From Paenibacillus sp. FSL A5-0031 (lineage in GTDB: Bacteria > Bacillota > Bacilli > Paenibacillales > Paenibacillaceae), in the NCBI RefSeq assembly GCF_001956295.1, contig NZ_MRTD01000024.1, forward strand, positions 1 to 64,000: 64,000 bases of DNA. Reading direction: 5' to 3'. Below, piece by piece: positions 45,143 to 54,029 of this stretch; within the stretch, counting starts at the first letter, position 1; every line of letters starts with the position of its first letter. The notes under the pieces were generated by a model. The model was not told where the DNA came from, did not search any database, and was given only the letters and a program-made list of their open reading frames with translations. The position numbers and the translations under genes are program-made.

Positions 45143-46420
45143 GTGCATATTCATGTCGTGCAAAAAGGAGATTCCATTTATAAGCTTTCTCAACTATACG
45201 ATTTGTCGATAAGCGACATCACAGATGCAAACGGCCTTAGCGATCCGAACGTACTCGTTATTGGTCAGGCGCTTATTATTCCAACTGATGCAAGCATTCA
45301 TAAAGTACATTACGGTGAATCGCTCTGGCTAATCGCCCAGCGATATGGCGTTACACTGCAGGAGCTCGCGAAAATAAACAAAATCTCTAATCCCGCCCTT
45401 ATTTACCCGGGGCAAACACTCGTTATTCCTCAAACCGCGCGGCCAACAATTGAAGTAAACGCCTATACACAGAAATTTGACGCTGCCGGTGTTCGTTTAA
45501 TTGAGGACATTGGCCAACATCTAACCTATTTAAACCCATTCAGTTACCGTGTACAGGCTGACGGTACTTTTACGCTTTTAGATGATTCAGCTATTATAAA
45601 TGCTGCCTACCAGACACAAACAACGCCTATGATGGTTCTAACTAATTTCGAAAACGGCACATTCAGTCCTGATACTGCCCATGCGGTGCTCGCAGATGCC
45701 GGGCTTCAAAAAAAGCTCATAACGAGCATTCTCGTTATGATGAAGCAGAAAGGTTATCTAGCACTCAATGTTGATTTCGAATATGTTCCGCCTGCCGATC
45801 GTGAGTTATTTCAACATTTTATTCAAAATCTCGTCGACAGCCTGCACCCGGAAAATTATCTCGTATCCGTTTGCCTCGCGCCCAAGCTGAATGCCGACCA
45901 AGCAGGCACACTATATGAAGCGCATGATTACCAGGCTCTAGGCAGCATCGCCGATTTTGTTATTCTCATGACCTATGAATGGGGCTGGTCGGGCGGGCCG
46001 CCGCGAGCCGTCGCACCACTTAACGAGGTCAACAAGGTGCTGCAATATGCCCTCAGCGTTATTCCTCCCCAAAAAATCGTAATGGGCATGCCTTTGTATG
46101 GCTACGATTGGACACTTCCCTACGTCCAAGGCGGAAAGTGGGCACCAACGATCAGTCCGCATGAAGCGGTAATTCGTGCGAATACTTACGGAGCCACCAT
46201 TCAATATGATGATGAGGGACAATCACCTTACTATAACTATTACGACAAGGAAGGCCGAGAGCATGTGGTCTGGTATGAGGATGCACGCAGCGTTCAGGCC
46301 AAATTCAATCTTGTCAAAATATATAAGCTTCGCGGCATCGGTTATTGGGTGCTCGGCGTACCGTTCCCGCAAAACTGGTATGTGCTGCAAGCCAATTTTA
46401 AAGTAAAAAAGCTCATATGA
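45143..46420 (+). CDS. LysM-GH18 spore cortex-type hydrolase (YaaH/SleL-like)
   Basis: A 425-residue protein with two N-terminal LysM repeats (about 2-46 and 50-94, each ending LIIP or LVIP) and a glycoside hydrolase family 18 barrel (about 100-420) with the catalytic region LNVDFEYVPP, Glu as acid, and FVILMTYEWGWSGGPPRAVAPL. No signal peptide is present, as in SleL/YaaH, which is placed in spore layers from the mother cell and acts as a cortical-fragment N-acetylglucosaminidase during germination. The GTG start has AAGGAG 11 bases upstream. A strong terminator follows. Confidence 0.88.
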   Translation: MHIHVVQKGDSIYKLSQLYDLSISDITDANGLSDPNVLVIGQALIIPTDASIHKVHYGESLWLIAQRYGVTLQELAKINKISNPALIYPGQTLVIPQTARPTIEVNAYTQKFDAAGVRLIEDIGQHLTYLNPFSYRVQADGTFTLLDDSAIINAAYQTQTTPMMVLTNFENGTFSPDTAHAVLADAGLQKKLITSILVMMKQKGYLALNVDFEYVPPADRELFQHFIQNLVDSLHPENYLVSVCLAPKLNADQAGTLYEAHDYQALGSIADFVILMTYEWGWSGGPPRAVAPLNEVNKVLQYALSVIPPQKIVMGMPLYGYDWTLPYVQGGKWAPTISPHEAVIRANTYGATIQYDDEGQSPYYNYYDKEGREHVVWYEDARSVQAKFNLVKIYKLRGIGYWVLGVPFPQNWYVLQANFKVKKLI

Positions 46421-46449
46421 TTAATGACTTAATACAGATAAAAAGAAGA

Positions 46450-46490
46450 CCGTATCGTTCGGCATAATCGAACGGTACGGCTTTTTTTTT
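46450..46490 (+). terminator. Terminator of the LysM-GH18 gene
   Basis: CCGTATCGTTCG-GCATAAT-CGAACGGTACGG, followed by C and nine T; nearly perfect 12-bp stem. The minus side is T-rich (CTTCTTTTTATC), so it may also serve the convergent nitroreductase gene. Confidence 0.92.
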
Positions 46491-46495
46491 ATTTA

Positions 46496-47068
46496 TTAAA
46501 CCAACCACACCGTTTTTGCAGTGGCAGGTACACGCTGCGGCTCTGGAGCCGTCATATCCGGATAACCTAGGTAAATAAAACCTACGATTTGATCTTGTTC
46601 ACGCAGGCCGAATGTTTCTCTCATAATCGGGTGGTACATTGGATCGCCTGAACGCCATATCGCCCCAAGTCCATTCGCATGTGCTGAAAGCAGCAAATTT
46701 TGCACCGCTACTTGAGCAGCAGCAAGCTCCTCTGCCAGAACAGCGCGCGGATCATCCGACGGTGAGCATACTGCCGCAATAACGACTGGAGCACGGAATG
46801 CTTTGGTACGTTCTTTAGCCAAACGATCCTCAAGCGGCTGTCCGCTCAGCTCAGGAACAGCGGCCGCGGATACGCGCGCATATCCTTCTGCAAGCCGCCC
46901 TCTGCCTTCACCCGTCATCACAATAAATGACCAAGGCTGCGTATTATGATGGCTAGGCGCCCAAACAGCTGCATCCAACAACCGTTCAATAAGTGCACGG
47001 TCAACAGGGTCCTTCTTCACTCTTCCAATCGTTCTTCTCGTGCGAATCGCTTCTTCTATGTTCATTTC
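46496..47068 (-). CDS. Nitroreductase-family FMN oxidoreductase
   Basis: A 190-residue flavoprotein of the nitroreductase superfamily (YdjA-like). FMN-binding RRTIGRV is near residue 10, WAPSHHNTQPWSF near 38, and AAAQVAVQNLLLSAHANGLGAIWRSG split elements near 115. GGAGGAG precedes the ATG. The physiological substrate is unknown; family members reduce nitroaromatics, quinones or flavins. It is downstream of msrAB by 45 bp in the same direction and may be co-transcribed. Confidence 0.85.
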   Translation of the reverse strand, partial: EMNIEEAIRTRRTIGRVKKDPVDRALIERLLDAAVWAPSHHNTQPWSFIVMTGEGRGRLAEGYARVSAAAVPELSGQPLEDRLAKERTKAFRAPVVIAAVCSPSDDPRAVLAEELAAAQVAVQNLLLSAHANGLGAIWRSGDPMYHPIMRETFGLREQDQIVGFIYLGYPDMTAPEPQRVPATAKTVWLV

Positions 47069-47112
47069 AGCTTCTCCTCCACCCAAATGTCTATAATAAG
47101 ATGCTTAAAAAC

Positions 47113-48099
47113 TTATTGCTCAAACAGATGCAAATATTCGCCGTATCCTTCTTCCTCCAGCTTATCCTTGCCGATAAAACGCAGTGAGGCGGAATTGATG
47201 CAATAACGAAGCCCCGTCGGCTGCGGTCCATCATCAAATACATGACCGAGATGAGAATCGCCCTCTTTGCTGCGAACCTCGACCCGTACCATATAATGCG
47301 AGGAGTCCGTATGCTCAGAAACAGCTGCTGCTTGCAGCGGCTTCGTGAAGCTCGGCCAACCGCAGCCAGCATCGTACTTATCGCGGGAGCTGAACAGCGG
47401 TTCTCCAGAAACGATATCTACATAAATGCCATCCTCGGTGTGATCCCAATACTCCCCTGTGAATGGGCGCTCTGTTCCACTGTTTTGTGTGACCTCATAC
47501 TGGATCGGCGTAAGACGCTGCTTCAATTCTGCAGGGTCTTTCTTAATCGCCCAGTTTTGTGAAATAAAAGCGTCGCGGCCAGAGCCTTTACGATACATTT
47601 TGTAACGATACGGATTCGATTTGTGATAGCCCTGGTGATAGTCCTCTGCCGGATAAAAAGCTTGCGCCGGTTCGATTTCCGTTACGATTGGCCGGTCGAA
47701 GCGACCGCTAGCTTCAAGCTCTTGTCTAGAAGCTTCCGCCAGCTCGCGCTGCTCTTCATCATAATAATAAATACCTGTTCGATAAGATTCACCGCGATCA
47801 TGGAACTGACCGCCTGCATCCGTAGGGTCGATTTGCTTCCAAAAAATATCAAGCAGCTTCTCATAAGGGAAGATCGCAGGATCATACGTAATTTGTACCG
47901 CTTCCGCATGACCTGTCGTCTCCGAGCATACCTCCTGATACGTTGGGTTTACCGTATGTCCACCCGTATATCCGGATACGACCGATATAATACCCGGCAT
48001 TTCCTCGAATGGCGATACCATGCACCAGAAGCAGCCTCCTGCGAACATTGCTTTTGCTTCTTTTCGGCTCGCGCCGTTATTTGTAATTGGTTGATCCAT
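47113..48099 (-). CDS. msrAB: Bifunctional methionine sulfoxide reductase MsrA-MsrB
   Basis: A 328-residue fusion repairing both Met-S- and Met-R-sulfoxides. The N-terminal MsrA domain (about 15-175) has the catalytic [10 protein letters not shown] and [18 protein letters not shown]. The C-terminal MsrB domain (about 190-325) has CGWPSF and [11 protein letters not shown], whose Cys is catalytic; the zinc CxxC pairs of many MsrB are absent. Start chosen at MDQPITN, with AGGAGG 10 bases upstream. A promoter with TATAAT lies upstream after the neighbour's terminator. Confidence 0.92.
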   Translation of the reverse strand: MDQPITNNGASRKEAKAMFAGGCFWCMVSPFEEMPGIISVVSGYTGGHTVNPTYQEVCSETTGHAEAVQITYDPAIFPYEKLLDIFWKQIDPTDAGGQFHDRGESYRTGIYYYDEEQRELAEASRQELEASGRFDRPIVTEIEPAQAFYPAEDYHQGYHKSNPYRYKMYRKGSGRDAFISQNWAIKKDPAELKQRLTPIQYEVTQNSGTERPFTGEYWDHTEDGIYVDIVSGEPLFSSRDKYDAGCGWPSFTKPLQAAAVSEHTDSSHYMVRVEVRSKEGDSHLGHVFDDGPQPTGLRYCINSASLRFIGKDKLEEEGYGEYLHLFEQ

Positions 48100-48141
48100 G
48101 CTGATCATCCTCCTAGTTGGTTCAAATGATAATGAATCTCT

Positions 48142-48147
48142 ATTATA
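48142..48147 (-). promoter_or_regulatory. -10 element of the msrAB promoter
   Basis: TATAAT with upstream TG on the minus strand (TGTATAAT), 43 bp before the msrAB start. A TTGTTA -35-like box lies 15 bp further up and abuts the U-run of the neighbouring terminator. Confidence 0.5.
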
Positions 48148-48167
48148 CAATACTAGGTGGGCTAACA

Positions 48168-48212
48168 ACAAAAAAAGGAGGAAACATCGCTTGACAGCGA
48201 CGTTTCCTCCTT
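48168..48212 (-). terminator. Terminator of the surface protein gene
   Basis: AAGGAGGAAAC(G)TCGC pairs with GCGA(T)GTTTCCTCCTT; the minus strand continues TTTTTTTG. Confidence 0.92.
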
Positions 48213-48219
48213 CTATTGG

Positions 48220-49977
48220 TTATTTATAGTCCGAGCCTGGAAAAAATACGAATAAGATCGGTAATGAGCTTGCGCCCGGTGATGAATATTGAATCGTTAC
48301 TTCTGGCGCAGGCTGCATGCCAGCTGCTCCAGCGGGTTGATTCGGTTGCGTATAGATCAATGCTCCTTCGCCTACCTTCACATGACCGCCTGAAGGGACG
48401 TACACCACTTTTCCATTTACACTAACTGCGCCTTGGAAAATTCCCGCTCGAGGATTAAGAATAATCCGCGTTCCCCAAGCGACATTTTTGAGCTTGACGG
48501 TCGTCACGGCACCATATTCCCCGCCGTTAATTGTCATTCCGCCTGTCAATGCATCTACACCTGCCATAGCAGGACCACGTTGACCTAAGCGCAGCTTGCT
48601 TTCTGTAACGCCAACCTTCTCATTCACTTCAATATATTGATCGGTATCGAAGAACTTGCCGCGATTTCCGACCTTCTCCAGTTCAGTAACCATAGACACT
48701 GCACTAATCGGGTCGGTGTCTACTTTAAGCGCCATCGTGGAAAATGTCAGCTTTCCGTCCATATCGACATCAAGCAAGCCCGAGAAACCTTCGTCTGGAT
48801 TCATAATAATTTTCTCAAGCTCCGGCAGCAGCACAGCGGAAGTACCAGGCTCAATAATCATCTCGCGCGGCTGTGAGCTTGCAAAATATCTAGCCACTGC
48901 AGCTGATCCAAATTGCATTGCACTGACGCTTGGTCCAGCAAGTCCGCGGTTGCCAATCGTCAGCTTTACGCTTTCGCTTTCGTTATTCGTAACCACAACC
49001 GCCAGCTTCAATCGCTCGTCAGAGCCGTTGCGATGATGAAGGAATAAACGACTTGCATCATTCAAAGTATCTTCGTACAGCAAACCTTCTCCAAAGAAAC
49101 GCTCCGGCGCATTCGACATATACAATGTGCGGCCGCCTTTGGATTCAATCGTATCCACCTCTTTGAAGGTGTTCATTAGTTTCCCGTCAACTTCAAATTT
49201 ATCGCCCGGGTTACCATAACGCATGTAGTATTCATAAGGCGTATACATAACCTCTTCTGTTACACGAATATCTTGAGACACGACTTCACTTCGTGCGCCA
49301 TCATTGTCGTAGACACTTTGAGTAACGGTATAAACACCTGGCTCAAAATATGTACTTTTACGACCGGTCCATTCTGTCTTCACGATTTTGCCATCAGGGT
49401 CGTAACTCAAATCCTTAAATTCGATAGGCTCCCCGAGCTTCACCTCATACGGAGCTTCGAAGCGGGCTACTGGCGGCACGTTTGGCTCCGGCTGAATCGT
49501 TATGCTAATTTGCTTAAGCTGTGCATTAAACACATAAGTGGCATTCCACAGCAGCTTGACTGCTGATAGAGGCACATGCATCGTTCCATTAATTTGTGTA
49601 GCTGCATTAGGCAGTACAACATAGCTTCCGTTGCGATTCGCACCGCGCATATTATTGTTCAGTGTAACTTTGTTGAAATAAGTATCGATATGAGTGCCTT
49701 TACTATCAGCATAAACGCTTGCTCCAACGGAAGCAGCAATCGTCCGAACAGGAATCATCGTAACTCCCTTTACTACCGGCAGCGGCGCCGTCATTTGCTG
49801 CGCCTTGCCGTTTATCGTCATTTTTTTCGAACCATGCACAAACTCTACCTTTATCGGCTGACGCTCAGCTGCATTAGCTTCCTCCTTCACTCCAAATCCA
49901 GTACCTGCCAGCGAAACGAGTAAGCCTGCTATGAGAACTCGCTTAGTCATTTGCTTAAACCAATTCTGTGTTTTCAT
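48220..49977 (-). CDS. Exported surface protein: copper amine oxidase N-terminal domain plus PKD domain
   Basis: A 585-residue protein. Signal peptide at 1-36 (ends EEANAA). Copper-amine-oxidase-N1-type domain at about 38-150 (KKMTINGKAQQMTAPLPVVKG, MIPVRTIAASVGASVY). PKD domain at about 165-245 (PVARFEAPYEVKLGEPIEFKD, PDGKIVKTEW, GVYTVTQSVYDNDG). A long C-terminal region of about 330 residues is unrecognised. Such proteins bind the wall or S-layer in Paenibacillus. GGAAGGAG precedes the ATG; a longer upstream frame lacks a signal sequence at its front. It is divergent from the coiled-coil gene. Confidence 0.78.
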   Translation of the reverse strand: MKTQNWFKQMTKRVLIAGLLVSLAGTGFGVKEEANAAERQPIKVEFVHGSKKMTINGKAQQMTAPLPVVKGVTMIPVRTIAASVGASVYADSKGTHIDTYFNKVTLNNNMRGANRNGSYVVLPNAATQINGTMHVPLSAVKLLWNATYVFNAQLKQISITIQPEPNVPPVARFEAPYEVKLGEPIEFKDLSYDPDGKIVKTEWTGRKSTYFEPGVYTVTQSVYDNDGARSEVVSQDIRVTEEVMYTPYEYYMRYGNPGDKFEVDGKLMNTFKEVDTIESKGGRTLYMSNAPERFFGEGLLYEDTLNDASRLFLHHRNGSDERLKLAVVVTNNESESVKLTIGNRGLAGPSVSAMQFGSAAVARYFASSQPREMIIEPGTSAVLLPELEKIIMNPDEGFSGLLDVDMDGKLTFSTMALKVDTDPISAVSMVTELEKVGNRGKFFDTDQYIEVNEKVGVTESKLRLGQRGPAMAGVDALTGGMTINGGEYGAVTTVKLKNVAWGTRIILNPRAGIFQGAVSVNGKVVYVPSGGHVKVGEGALIYTQPNQPAGAAGMQPAPEVTIQYSSPGASSLPILFVFFPGSDYK

Positions 49978-50239
49978 CTTGTTCTCCTTCCAATTTGCGG
50001 CATCGGCTGCCGCATCCCTTATGGTTAGACGCCGAAAGGAGGGAGAATGTTCCGGTCCGATTTGAAATTTACAGGTAATTCCCATATATCGCAAAGGACA
50101 TCTACGTTTGTCTTTGTTACAATAAGATGACATCCGCAACTATTTAGGAGCAATTGAAGTCTAATCTATGTACCCTTGCTAGCAGTTCGTTCATCCGATC
50201 TTTCGTGCAAGTGACTATCAAGAGAGGTGAATGAATAGA

Positions 50240-50671
50240 ATGAGTGATTTGATTTTGGAACAACGCACTGCCAGCCAATACGATAAGAAAACACGCAGAA
50301 AGAAAGGAAACCGTACCTTCCTTCTTTTTGTCTGCATATGGGTCATTATTATATGCTCCGGCATATTGGGCGCCAAATGGTATACCGAACGGATTCAGCA
50401 GACGTTATCCGCAAACTTGGAGCAGCAAACCGCTGGCCAAATTGCGGCTATGCAGCAAGCTTATGAGGCTCGCATGCTGAAGCTCGAAACCGACTACACC
50501 GCAGATCTTGCTGAGCTAAAGGCAAAAGTCGATGCGCTAAATGAACTGCTTACGTTCACAAAGGACAACGCCGCTTCCAAAACGGACAACAGCAACAAGC
50601 TGTATACGCAGTTGAATGAAGTGAAAAAACAGCTTAATGAGCTGCAAAAGAGCTTGGACGTGCTCAAATGA
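50240..50671 (+). CDS. Membrane-anchored coiled-coil protein
   Basis: A ~143-residue protein with a basic N-terminus (KKTRRKKGNR), one membrane span (about 27-46, FLLFVCIWVIIICSGILGAKW) and a long extracellular helix with heptad-like spacing (MQQAYEARMLKLETDYTADL; LNEVKKQLNELQKSLDVL). The ATG at 50240 is preferred over one at 50231 because of its distance from GAGAGG. Its stop overlaps the next start (ATGA), so it is coupled to the phosphodiester glycosidase gene and may present it at the membrane. Function unknown. Confidence 0.7.
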   Translation: MSDLILEQRTASQYDKKTRRKKGNRTFLLFVCIWVIIICSGILGAKWYTERIQQTLSANLEQQTAGQIAAMQQAYEARMLKLETDYTADLAELKAKVDALNELLTFTKDNAASKTDNSNKLYTQLNEVKKQLNELQKSLDVLK

Positions 50672-51744
50672 ATATAACCGTCAAAGCGTTAAATCGAACT
50701 GCACTGCTTGCCTGTGCACCTTTTCTAGGCATTATGATCTGGCTGTTATTGTCCGATATCGTTATTCAATTATCTGCTGAAGCCTTTCCAAAGCCCATTA
50801 CCGAGCAAACAAGGCTTCCCGAATCCGATATTAAGCATGCCGCTGCCGGCCTTGACCTCGCACAGGAGACCGCATCACAAACACGAGAGTCCATTCAAAG
50901 ACAGCTGAAGCTGTACAAAGAAACAAATGCCGATATGGCAAAGATATCTTCTATGGCTGCATCGCAGGCAATGAGACCTTTGCAAATTTATGACCGCAAT
51001 ATTACGAGCAAGCTTGGCAAGGTCGCCGGTACAATTGAATCGGACAAGCTAAGAGCACAGCTTTTCTACATAAAAGCAGAAAACTTCTCGGCGTACGCGC
51101 TCAAGGTAAAGCTTAAGAGCAAAGATGCGATGACGATGTCGCTCGGCGGTGAAGAGCTTGGACAAGCGGAGTCTACGCTCGCTGCAGTCAACCGGCATGG
51201 AGCTGTTGCCGGCATTAATGCAGGCGGCTTTGCAGATGGACGAGGCAAAAGATATCCGCTAAGCACAACCATTGTGGACGGAGATTACGTGACAAGCTTC
51301 GAACCGCCGCGTGCGGATTTGTTTTTTGTAGGCTTAAACGAACAAAATGAGCTCATCGGAGGAAAATTCGCAAGCAAACAACAGCTGGATGCCAAAAACC
51401 CGAAATTCGGTGCATCCTTTGTTCCTGTACTGCTGCGCGGCGGATCTCCACAACCGATCCCATCCAAATGGCAGACGAGTCCAAAACGCGCGCCACGAAC
51501 CGTCATTGCTAATTTCAAGGATGATCAGCTGCTATTTCTTGTAGCTGACGGCTATAACGAATCTGGCAGCTCAGGGGCTACGCTTGGTGAAATGCAGCTA
51601 TTGCTGCAGCGCTATGGCGCCGTTGACGGCTACAACCTGGATGGCGGCGGCTCGTCCTCGCTCATTTTTAACGGAAGAGTCATTAATAAGCCTTCCGACG
51701 GACAGCTTCGCAAGCTGCCGACGCACTTTTTGTTATTTAAATAA
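50668..51744 (+). CDS. Phosphodiester glycosidase (NAGPA-like) membrane protein
   Basis: A 358-residue protein with an N-terminal signal-anchor (about 10-33) and a phosphodiester-glycosidase domain (about 150-357) of the family named for N-acetylglucosamine-1-phosphodiester glycosidase: INAGGFADGRGKRYPLSTTIVDG split, LFLVADGYNESGSSGATLGEMQ split, YNLDGGGSSSLIFNG. In bacteria these proteins act on sugar-phosphodiester bonds of surface polymers; the substrate is unknown. The start overlaps the coiled-coil gene. Confidence 0.85.
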   Translation: MNITVKALNRTALLACAPFLGIMIWLLLSDIVIQLSAEAFPKPITEQTRLPESDIKHAAAGLDLAQETASQTRESIQRQLKLYKETNADMAKISSMAASQAMRPLQIYDRNITSKLGKVAGTIESDKLRAQLFYIKAENFSAYALKVKLKSKDAMTMSLGGEELGQAESTLAAVNRHGAVAGINAGGFADGRGKRYPLSTTIVDGDYVTSFEPPRADLFFVGLNEQNELIGGKFASKQQLDAKNPKFGASFVPVLLRGGSPQPIPSKWQTSPKRAPRTVIANFKDDQLLFLVADGYNESGSSGATLGEMQLLLQRYGAVDGYNLDGGGSSSLIFNGRVINKPSDGQLRKLPTHFLLFK

Positions 51745-51844
51745 TTAGGCCTGCATAGCGCGATGAAGATGATTTCTGAATATACTATTATCGAACTCCT
51801 AAGTTTTGACCCCTACTACTGTTCTTCGGAAAGGAGCAGCACGA

Positions 51845-52789
51845 ATGGGCATTGGATCGAAATGGTACCGCAAATCATTATTGACGATTACAGGCATTCC
51901 GCTCGTAGAAAAGCTTTCAACTACGTATGGAAAAAAACTCGCGAGCCGATTTATTGCGGGGGAGACGCTTGAAGAGGCTTTGCTTGAGCTCGAAAAGCTG
52001 GGCAAGCTAGGCATTATGGCAACGCTCGACCATCTTGGCGAAGGTATACAGGACTTAAGCGAGGCATCAGCATACAGAGATCAATATTTGAAGCTGATCG
52101 AAGGCATAGCTGATCGAAAAGCTAATTCTCATGTATCGCTGAAGCCTACTCAAATGGGTCTCGCTCTTGACCAGGTGGCTTGTTACGCCAACATTCGAGA
52201 CGTAGTCAAGCATGCAAGGCGCCATCGAAACTTCGTTCGAATTGACATGGAGAATACGCCTTACACGCAAGCTACAATCGATATCGTTAAAAGGCTCCAC
52301 AAAGAAGGCTTAACCAATGTCGGCACCGTGCTGCAGGCTTACCTATTCCGAACGGAGCAGGATGTTAACGATATGCTTCAAGCACGCATAAGCTTGCGAC
52401 TCGTTAAAGGCGCCTACAAAGAATCGAGTGAGGTTGCCTATCAAGATAAAAACGAGGTCATCGACAATTTCAAAAGCATGATCAAGGCTCATTTGGACAA
52501 AGGCATCTATACCGCCATTGCCTCACATGATGATGCGATCATTAGCTGGGTAAAAGCTTATGCGCGTACGAACCGTATTGGCAAAAGCGCCTTCGAGTTC
52601 CAAATGCTCTACGGTCTCCGCATGAATGAACAGGCGAAGCTCGCAAAGGAAGGCTACCGCATCCGCTGTTATGTCCCTTATGGCGCCATGTGGTACCCCT
52701 ACTTCACCCGCCGACTTGCCGAGAAACCAGCTAACCTAATGCTCGTTCTTAAAAACATGTCCGGTCTAAAGAAGGAATCCCCTAAGTAA
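51845..52789 (+). CDS. Proline dehydrogenase (PutB/FadM-like)
   Basis: A 314-residue FAD enzyme that oxidises proline to pyrroline-5-carboxylate, of the short monofunctional Bacillus type. It shows VSLKPTQMGLALD, VRIDMENTPYT, VLQAYLFRTEQDVNDM, LRLVKGAYKE, ASHDDAIISW, and EFQMLYGLR with YVPYGAMWYPYFTRRLAEKP at the FAD/proline site. AAGGAG stands 9 bases before the ATG; upstream TTG-initiated residues are not needed. No P5C dehydrogenase gene is nearby. Confidence 0.9.
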   Translation: MGIGSKWYRKSLLTITGIPLVEKLSTTYGKKLASRFIAGETLEEALLELEKLGKLGIMATLDHLGEGIQDLSEASAYRDQYLKLIEGIADRKANSHVSLKPTQMGLALDQVACYANIRDVVKHARRHRNFVRIDMENTPYTQATIDIVKRLHKEGLTNVGTVLQAYLFRTEQDVNDMLQARISLRLVKGAYKESSEVAYQDKNEVIDNFKSMIKAHLDKGIYTAIASHDDAIISWVKAYARTNRIGKSAFEFQMLYGLRMNEQAKLAKEGYRIRCYVPYGAMWYPYFTRRLAEKPANLMLVLKNMSGLKKESPK

Positions 52790-52790
52790 A

Positions 52791-52827
52791 AACAGTCGAG
52801 CAGGATAGCTTTACCTGCTCGACTGTT
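52791..52827. terminator. Bidirectional terminator between proline dehydrogenase and GH88 genes
   Basis: AACAGTCGAGCAGG and CCTGCTCGACTGTT form a perfect 14-bp stem with TTTTATT on the plus strand and TTTTTACTT on the minus strand. Confidence 0.9.
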
Positions 52828-52832
52828 TTATT

Positions 52833-53972
52833 CTATCGATCTTCGTACCAATACCCTTTGATCCCCTTCTCTAGGCGAAGCAAAGCTTCCAAATAATAAT
52901 AATCGCCCCAAATCATAAAATCGTCCGGAGACGACCCGCCTCGAACATGGTAAGAGCCTCTTTTGATCAGGCCTTCCACATTCGGCTCATTGATGGTCGA
53001 ATAATTGAGTACAAGCGACTCCATCGCAAGCCGTATTCTGCGTTCGAAATACGCGCGCTCCGGGTCACTCTCATCCATCAGATCGAGCAGCTCCAACAAA
53101 CCGGCGCAAAAGATGGCAGAAGCCGAGCTGTCACGAGGCGTTCCAGCCTCGATAGGCGCATTAAAGTCCCAATAAGCAACTTCATCCTCTGGCAGATGGC
53201 TCAAGAAAAACCGCGCCAGCCTTTTTGACGTCTCTAGGTAAAGCCGATCCTCCGTATACCGGTACGACAGCGCGAATCCATATACACCCCATGCTTGTCC
53301 CCGTGTCCACGTCGACCCGTTCGTATAGCCTTGAGCTGTATCGCCGCCGATCGGTTCGCCATTTTTTTGATCAAAATGAAAGGTATGATAGGACGAGTCA
53401 TCCCCGCGGACCAGATAACGTCGGCTCTTGTCAGCATGGAGCACCGCAGCCTGGCGGTACCGTTCATCGCCTGTCTGCTCGAAGGCCCAGTAAAGCAAAG
53501 GCAGATTCATCATGCAGTCGATAATAATGCGGCCGCCGTTTACAGAGTCGCCAGCAGGTCCCCACGCTTGAAAATATTGCCCCGGCTCGCGCCACCTTGC
53601 CATTAGTTTGTCGGCGGCCCTTAAAGCAAGCTGCCTCGCAGCTTCATCCTTTTCTATGATCCACTGTGCTTTAGCCGACAGCGAGTACAAAAATCCGATA
53701 TCATGATGATCCAGCACCCGGTCCGCTTCATAACGCTCCCGGAAGCTTTCAACGGTTCGGGCTGCCGCTTGCCGAAATGCGTCATCGCCGCTGTGCTCGT
53801 AACAAAGCCATAACATGCCGGACCAAAAGCCGTCGGTCCAATCCTCATTAGCGTTCAACTCATACGAGCGGCCACCGTCCGTGCTGACATGTGGAAATTG
53901 ATCGCCAAATTTGCCGATATTCCGTCTCGTCTTCTGTAAAGCGTCCTCAATAGCTGTTTGCCATACGCTCAT
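52833..53972 (-). CDS. Glycoside hydrolase family 88 unsaturated glucuronyl hydrolase
   Basis: A 379-residue (alpha/alpha)6-barrel enzyme that hydrates and releases the unsaturated 4,5-uronic acid made by polysaccharide lyases. It shows ANEDWTDGFWSGMLW and HHDIGFLYSLSAKAQW, the two catalytic Asp regions, plus NGSTWTRGQAWGVYGFA and WDFNAPIEAGTPRDSSASAI split. AAGGGTG precedes the ATG. It lies 57 bp after the AraC regulator in the same direction. No polysaccharide lyase is in the window, so the polymer (pectin, glycosaminoglycan, xanthan or another) cannot be named. Confidence 0.9.
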   Translation of the reverse strand: MSVWQTAIEDALQKTRRNIGKFGDQFPHVSTDGGRSYELNANEDWTDGFWSGMLWLCYEHSGDDAFRQAAARTVESFRERYEADRVLDHHDIGFLYSLSAKAQWIIEKDEAARQLALRAADKLMARWREPGQYFQAWGPAGDSVNGGRIIIDCMMNLPLLYWAFEQTGDERYRQAAVLHADKSRRYLVRGDDSSYHTFHFDQKNGEPIGGDTAQGYTNGSTWTRGQAWGVYGFALSYRYTEDRLYLETSKRLARFFLSHLPEDEVAYWDFNAPIEAGTPRDSSASAIFCAGLLELLDLMDESDPERAYFERRIRLAMESLVLNYSTINEPNVEGLIKRGSYHVRGGSSPDDFMIWGDYYYLEALLRLEKGIKGYWYEDR

Positions 53973-54029
53973 CGGATTCACCCTTCCCATATATCGGCAT
54001 CATTCAAAAATAAAAGACGGCTCTCAGCC

